Below are positions 61,080 to 64,000 of a stretch of DNA of 64,000 nt, one piece after another. The DNA is taken from positions 58,319-122,318 of the forward strand of contig NZ_LIXJ01000023.1 of assembly GCF_001905795.1 (NCBI RefSeq). Reading direction: 5' to 3'. Within the stretch, counting starts at the first letter, position 1; the number at the start of each line of letters is the position of its first letter. The notes under the pieces were generated by a model. That model saw only the letters and a list, made by a program, of their open reading frames with translations, did not search any database and was not told where the DNA came from. A program made the translations under genes and the position numbers. Source of the stretch: Streptomyces sp. CB01580. Lineage in GTDB: Bacteria; Actinomycetota; Actinomycetes; Streptomycetales; Streptomycetaceae.

Positions 61080-62210
61080 TCAGCGAGTGCCGACCGCGGC
61101 GCGAACGGCCCGGCGGGCCATGGCGCAGTCGTCGTGCAACCGCCGCAGCAGCAGCCGCTGTTCCTCGCTCGACGAAAGCGCACCCGGCCGGTCCGGAACC
61201 ACTCCTCCGGTCCCCGGCTCCCGCATGGCCCGCTGGACGGCCGTCTCGTAGGTGCGGATCTCCCGCGTCAGCACCAGCATCAGGTTCACCAGGAACGCGT
61301 CGCGCGACGCGGCTCCCGCCGCCTGTGCCAGCTGGCTGATCTGGCGCCGAGCCGCCGGTGCGTCCCCCAGGACCGCCCACAGCGTCGCCAGGTCGTAGCC
61401 CGGCAGGTACCAGCCCGCGTGCTCCCAGTCGACCAGCACCGGACCCGTGGGCGACAACAGGACGTTGGAGAGCAGCGCGTCACCGTGGCAGAACTGCCAG
61501 GTGCTCTGACGGCCGCCCGCCAGACCGTGCAGCAGCTTCTGCAGGTCGCCCAGATCGCGGTCGGTGAACAGACCGAGCTCGTGATAGTGGGCGATCCGCG
61601 CGGCGTAGTCCAGCGGCGCGTCGAACAGTCCCGGAGCCGGGCGCCAGGTGTTGACACGCGCGATCGCGCCGAGCACGGCCCGCACGTCGGCCCGGGGCGG
61701 TGCCTCCACCGGGTGCCGGGTCAGCGCCGCCACCCGGCCGGGCATCCGCTCGATCACCAGGGCGCAGTTGTCCGGATCGGCAGCGATGAGCCGGGGCACC
61801 CGCACCGGCGGGCGGTGCCGGACGAACGCGCGGTAGGCCGCTATCTCGTGGCGGAACCGCTCCGACCATGCGGGGGAGTGATCCAGTAAACACTTGGCGA
61901 CCGCGGTCGTGCGCCCGGTGGAGCCGACCAGGAGAACCGAACGGCCGCTGCGGCGCAGGACCTGCACCGGACTGAACTCCGGGCAGATCCGGTGCACCGA
62001 CGCGATCACCATCCTCAGCTGAGCGCCCTGCGGACCGGACAGGTCCAGCCGTCCGCTGAGCGGCGCGCCGCCCACCCCCGCCGGTCGCCTCGGCCGGACC
62101 GTGCCGGACGCCGACGGGGCGGCGTGCGGCGCGAGGTACGGCCCGCCGCCCGCCCCCAGGGGACGGAGCGGCCGGGGCGGGGCGGTCACGGAGGACGATG
62201 CTGTGTACAT
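61080..62210 (-). CDS. Phosphotransferase of the aminoglycoside/choline kinase superfamily
   Basis: 376 residues from ATG 62210, with a weak ribosome binding site. The first 60 residues are disordered and proline-rich. The kinase-like core begins VLRRSGRSVLLVGSTGRTTAVAKCLLDHS, with the ATP-binding lysine in AVAKC. The catalytic loop is CHGDALLSNVLLSPTGPVLVDWEHAGWYLPGYDLATLW. The substrate is unknown; members of this kind phosphorylate antibiotics, choline or sugars. It is divergent from the NsdA-like gene. Confidence 0.88.
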   Translation of the reverse strand: MYTASSSVTAPPRPLRPLGAGGGPYLAPHAAPSASGTVRPRRPAGVGGAPLSGRLDLSGPQGAQLRMVIASVHRICPEFSPVQVLRRSGRSVLLVGSTGRTTAVAKCLLDHSPAWSERFRHEIAAYRAFVRHRPPVRVPRLIAADPDNCALVIERMPGRVAALTRHPVEAPPRADVRAVLGAIARVNTWRPAPGLFDAPLDYAARIAHYHELGLFTDRDLGDLQKLLHGLAGGRQSTWQFCHGDALLSNVLLSPTGPVLVDWEHAGWYLPGYDLATLWAVLGDAPAARRQISQLAQAAGAASRDAFLVNLMLVLTREIRTYETAVQRAMREPGTGGVVPDRPGALSSSEEQRLLLRRLHDDCAMARRAVRAAVGTR

Positions 62211-62360
62211 GGGGGAGACAGATCCCTTCGTGCGCCGACAAGTTGCGTGCACCGCCCCGTCCGGCGGCCCTTCGGCACCCTGGGGAGTACCTAGGGCTGC
62301 CGGGCGGGGTGGCGCTTTCCTACCCGACACCGGATCACGGGTGGCAGACCATCTGGCGCA

Positions 62361-62402
62361 CCCTGGCGAACCCTGGCGAATAGTCGCAACGCCTGTGACA
62401 GG
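62361..62402. promoter_or_regulatory. Tandem repeat and palindrome upstream of the NsdA-like gene
   Basis: CCCTGGCGAA occurs twice head to tail (62361-62370, 62371-62380), followed by the palindrome CCTGTGACAGG (62392-62402) and a possible -10 box TACTGT at 62407-62412, 30 bases before the GTG start. Likely promoter and operator of this regulator. Confidence 0.45.
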
Positions 62403-62441
62403 CGGCTACTGTCAACACAGCCGAGAACCTGGGGGCTTGAC

Positions 62442-63941
62442 GTGACCGGAGAACCCAACACCCGCCTGTCCGACCTGTTCGGCCTCGCCGGCTGGTCCAA
62501 GGGCGAACTCGCGAGGCTGGTGAACCGGCAGGCGGCGGCCATGGGCCACCCGCAGCTGGCCACCGACACCTCGCGGGTGAGGCGTTGGATCGAGATGGGC
62601 GAGTCCCCTCGCGATCCGGTGCCGAAGGTGCTGGCAGCCCTGTTCACCGAGCGGCTCGGCCGTGTCGTGACCATCGAGGACCTCGGGTTCGGCCGGCGCG
62701 GGCGTGTGGGGAAGCGGCGAGAGGCGGGGGCGGAGCACAACCCCGACGGACTGCCGTGGGCGCCCGAGCGGACGGCAGCGGTCCTCACCGAATTCACGGG
62801 AATGGACCTCATGCTCAACCGACGCGGCTTGGTGAGCGCGGGCGCCGCGCTCGCCGCAGGATCGACCATCACCGGACCCATGTACAACTGGTTGCACAGC
62901 GACCCCGTGCTGGCGGCCGACGTCCCACGGACCGATGACCCGCTGTACGCGGACTCCGCCGGATTCGACCGGTACGAGGCCGCCCCCATCGGGTCGGAGG
63001 AGATCGAGGCACTCGAACGGTCCGTCGAGGTGTTCCGCGCCTGGGACGCCTCCAGGGGCGGCGGACTCCAGCGCAAGGCCGTGGTGGGTCAACTCAACGA
63101 AGTGGGCGGCATGCTCGCCTACCGCCACCCCGAGCACCTGCAGCGCCGCCTCTGGGGCGTCGCCGCCAATCTCGCGGTGCTCGCGGGGTGGATGTCCCAC
63201 GACATCGGCCTGGAACCCACCGCGCAGAAGTACTTCGTCATCGCCGCGCACGCGGCACGCGAGGGCGGCGACCGTCCCCGCGCCGGCGAGGCCCTGTCCC
63301 GGGCGGCGCGCCAGATGGTCCACCTGGGTCGTCCCGACGACGCCCTGGACCTGATGAAACTCGCCAAGTCCGGCTCCGGCGACATGGTTCTGCCGCGCAC
63401 CCGGGCGATGCTGTGCACCATCGAGGCATGGGCGCAGGCGTCCATGGGGCAGGGCCAGGCGATGCGGCGCACGCTCGGCAAGGCCGAGGAACTCTTCGTC
63501 TCCGACAAGAGCGACGTCCCGCCCCCCAGCTGGATGCAGATGTTCGACGAGGCGGATCTGCACGGGATGCAGGCCCTGGCGTTCCGTACCCTCGCCGAAC
63601 ACGACCCGTCGGTGGCGACGGTGGCTCAGCGCCACGCCAAGCAGGCGCTGGAACTCCGGGTCAACGGACGCCAGCGGTCCAAGATCTTCGACTTCATCTC
63701 GCTCGCCTCGGCTTGCTTCATCGCCGACGACCCCGAACAGGCCGACCGTTACGCCCGGTTGGCGCTGGTGACGATGGGGGAGACCTCCTCGCACCGCACC
63801 TGGGACCGGCTGCGCGAGATGTACCGGCTGACGGGCCAGTACGCGGGTTACGCGAAGATCGAGGACCTGCGGGAGGAGATCCGGGTCGCCATGCCGCAGC
63901 ACTCCGTCGTCAAGCAGCCCAGGCGCTCGTCGGAGATCTGA
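62442..63941 (+). CDS. NsdA-like TPR-containing developmental regulator
   Basis: 499 residues from GTG 62442, preceded by GGGGG. The N-terminal 80 residues (TRLSDLFGLAGWSKGELARLVNRQAAAMGHPQLATDTSRVRRWIEMGESPRDPVPKVLAALFTERLG) form an XRE-like region without an obvious classical helix-turn-helix. The remainder contains TPR-like helical repeats (AGEALSRAARQMVHLGRPDDALDLMKLAK, AWAQASMGQGQAMRRTLGKAEELF, AERYARLAL-type repeats). By architecture and length it resembles NsdA, a repressor of sporulation and antibiotic genes in S. coelicolor, but several paralogues exist in streptomycetes and I cannot tell which this is. The hydrophobic stretch near 130-145 is short and probably not membrane-spanning. 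Confidence 0.85.
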   Translation: MTGEPNTRLSDLFGLAGWSKGELARLVNRQAAAMGHPQLATDTSRVRRWIEMGESPRDPVPKVLAALFTERLGRVVTIEDLGFGRRGRVGKRREAGAEHNPDGLPWAPERTAAVLTEFTGMDLMLNRRGLVSAGAALAAGSTITGPMYNWLHSDPVLAADVPRTDDPLYADSAGFDRYEAAPIGSEEIEALERSVEVFRAWDASRGGGLQRKAVVGQLNEVGGMLAYRHPEHLQRRLWGVAANLAVLAGWMSHDIGLEPTAQKYFVIAAHAAREGGDRPRAGEALSRAARQMVHLGRPDDALDLMKLAKSGSGDMVLPRTRAMLCTIEAWAQASMGQGQAMRRTLGKAEELFVSDKSDVPPPSWMQMFDEADLHGMQALAFRTLAEHDPSVATVAQRHAKQALELRVNGRQRSKIFDFISLASACFIADDPEQADRYARLALVTMGETSSHRTWDRLREMYRLTGQYAGYAKIEDLREEIRVAMPQHSVVKQPRRSSEI

Positions 63942-64000
63942 CCCGGGGGCACCGACGGGAGCGGGCACCGGTCGTCCACCGCTAGTAGGGCTTTGTTAGG

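Noticed and set aside
63942..64000. Feature at the right edge
   Set aside because: The 59 bases after the NsdA-like stop show no hairpin, RNA gene or coding start that could be supported.

Overview
The window is high-GC actinobacterial DNA that reads as Streptomyces. It carries a complete whiE-type spore-pigment locus, a two-domain germacradienol/geosmin synthase, an NsdA-like developmental regulator, Tat-secreted enzymes, AGGAGG ribosome binding sites and many GTG or TTG starts. Nearly all of it is coding. No rRNA, tRNA, insertion sequence, prophage or CRISPR array is visible, and the only gene remnant seen is a short piece of a transporter gene at 28002-28150.

Layout. (1) 1-8216 is a stress/dormancy-type island: three tandem-domain universal stress proteins, two CBS-BON proteins, a Crp-type cyclic-nucleotide-fold protein, a nicotinate phosphoribosyltransferase and a small SHOCT membrane protein. 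GGGCCGnnCGGCCC-type palindromes are scattered among them and resemble DevR/OsdR sites. (2) 8441-12389 holds a serine/threonine kinase fused to about nine kinesin-light-chain-type TPRs, then a CrtI-like FAD oxidoreductase. (3) 12462-26467 is one compact minus-strand operon of eleven genes: sugar ABC importer, SDR, two heparinase II/III-type lyases, DUF624 membrane protein, secreted beta-helix protein, SGNH hydrolase, family 8 polysaccharide lyase and CE7 deacetylase. A LacI regulator diverges from it at 26706, with three ATCGAT-centred operator candidates between. It looks like an actinobacterial polysaccharide utilization locus for an acylated, uronate-containing polymer. (4) 28002-38355 is mixed: a transporter remnant, a kinase-like phosphotransferase, a LysE exporter, a Tat-secreted serine hydrolase, nitronate monooxygenase plus acyl-CoA ligase, a DUF3592 protein, another acyl-CoA ligase and PaaK. 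(5) 38540-46908 is the spore-pigment type II polyketide locus in the canonical whiE order (hydroxylase divergent; CurD-like, cupin, KS-alpha, KS-beta, ACP, aromatase, cyclase) with an O-methyltransferase facing it. (6) 46944-54121 has a secreted beta-helix protein, then a divergent lipid or side-chain catabolic set: acyl-CoA ligase against enoyl-CoA hydratase, OB-fold/zinc-ribbon protein and two thiolase-like proteins. (7) 54170-64000 has an MFS exporter with a divergent TetR regulator, a conserved hypothetical protein, geosmin synthase, a secreted peptidoglycan amidase with a DasR-like site upstream, a phosphotransferase and the NsdA-like regulator.

How the genes work together. The clearest assembly is region 3. 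Three products carry export signals and could cut and deacylate a polymer outside the cell. The binding protein and two permeases would import oligomers, and enzymes without signal peptides (two heparinase-like lyases, CE7 deacetylase, SDR) would finish the breakdown inside, under LacI control. No ATPase is encoded, so a shared one (MsiK type) is expected, and no unsaturated glucuronyl hydrolase is present. Convergent gene pairs are mostly separated by strong perfect or near-perfect hairpins. All functional calls rest on reading the translations; no database search was run.
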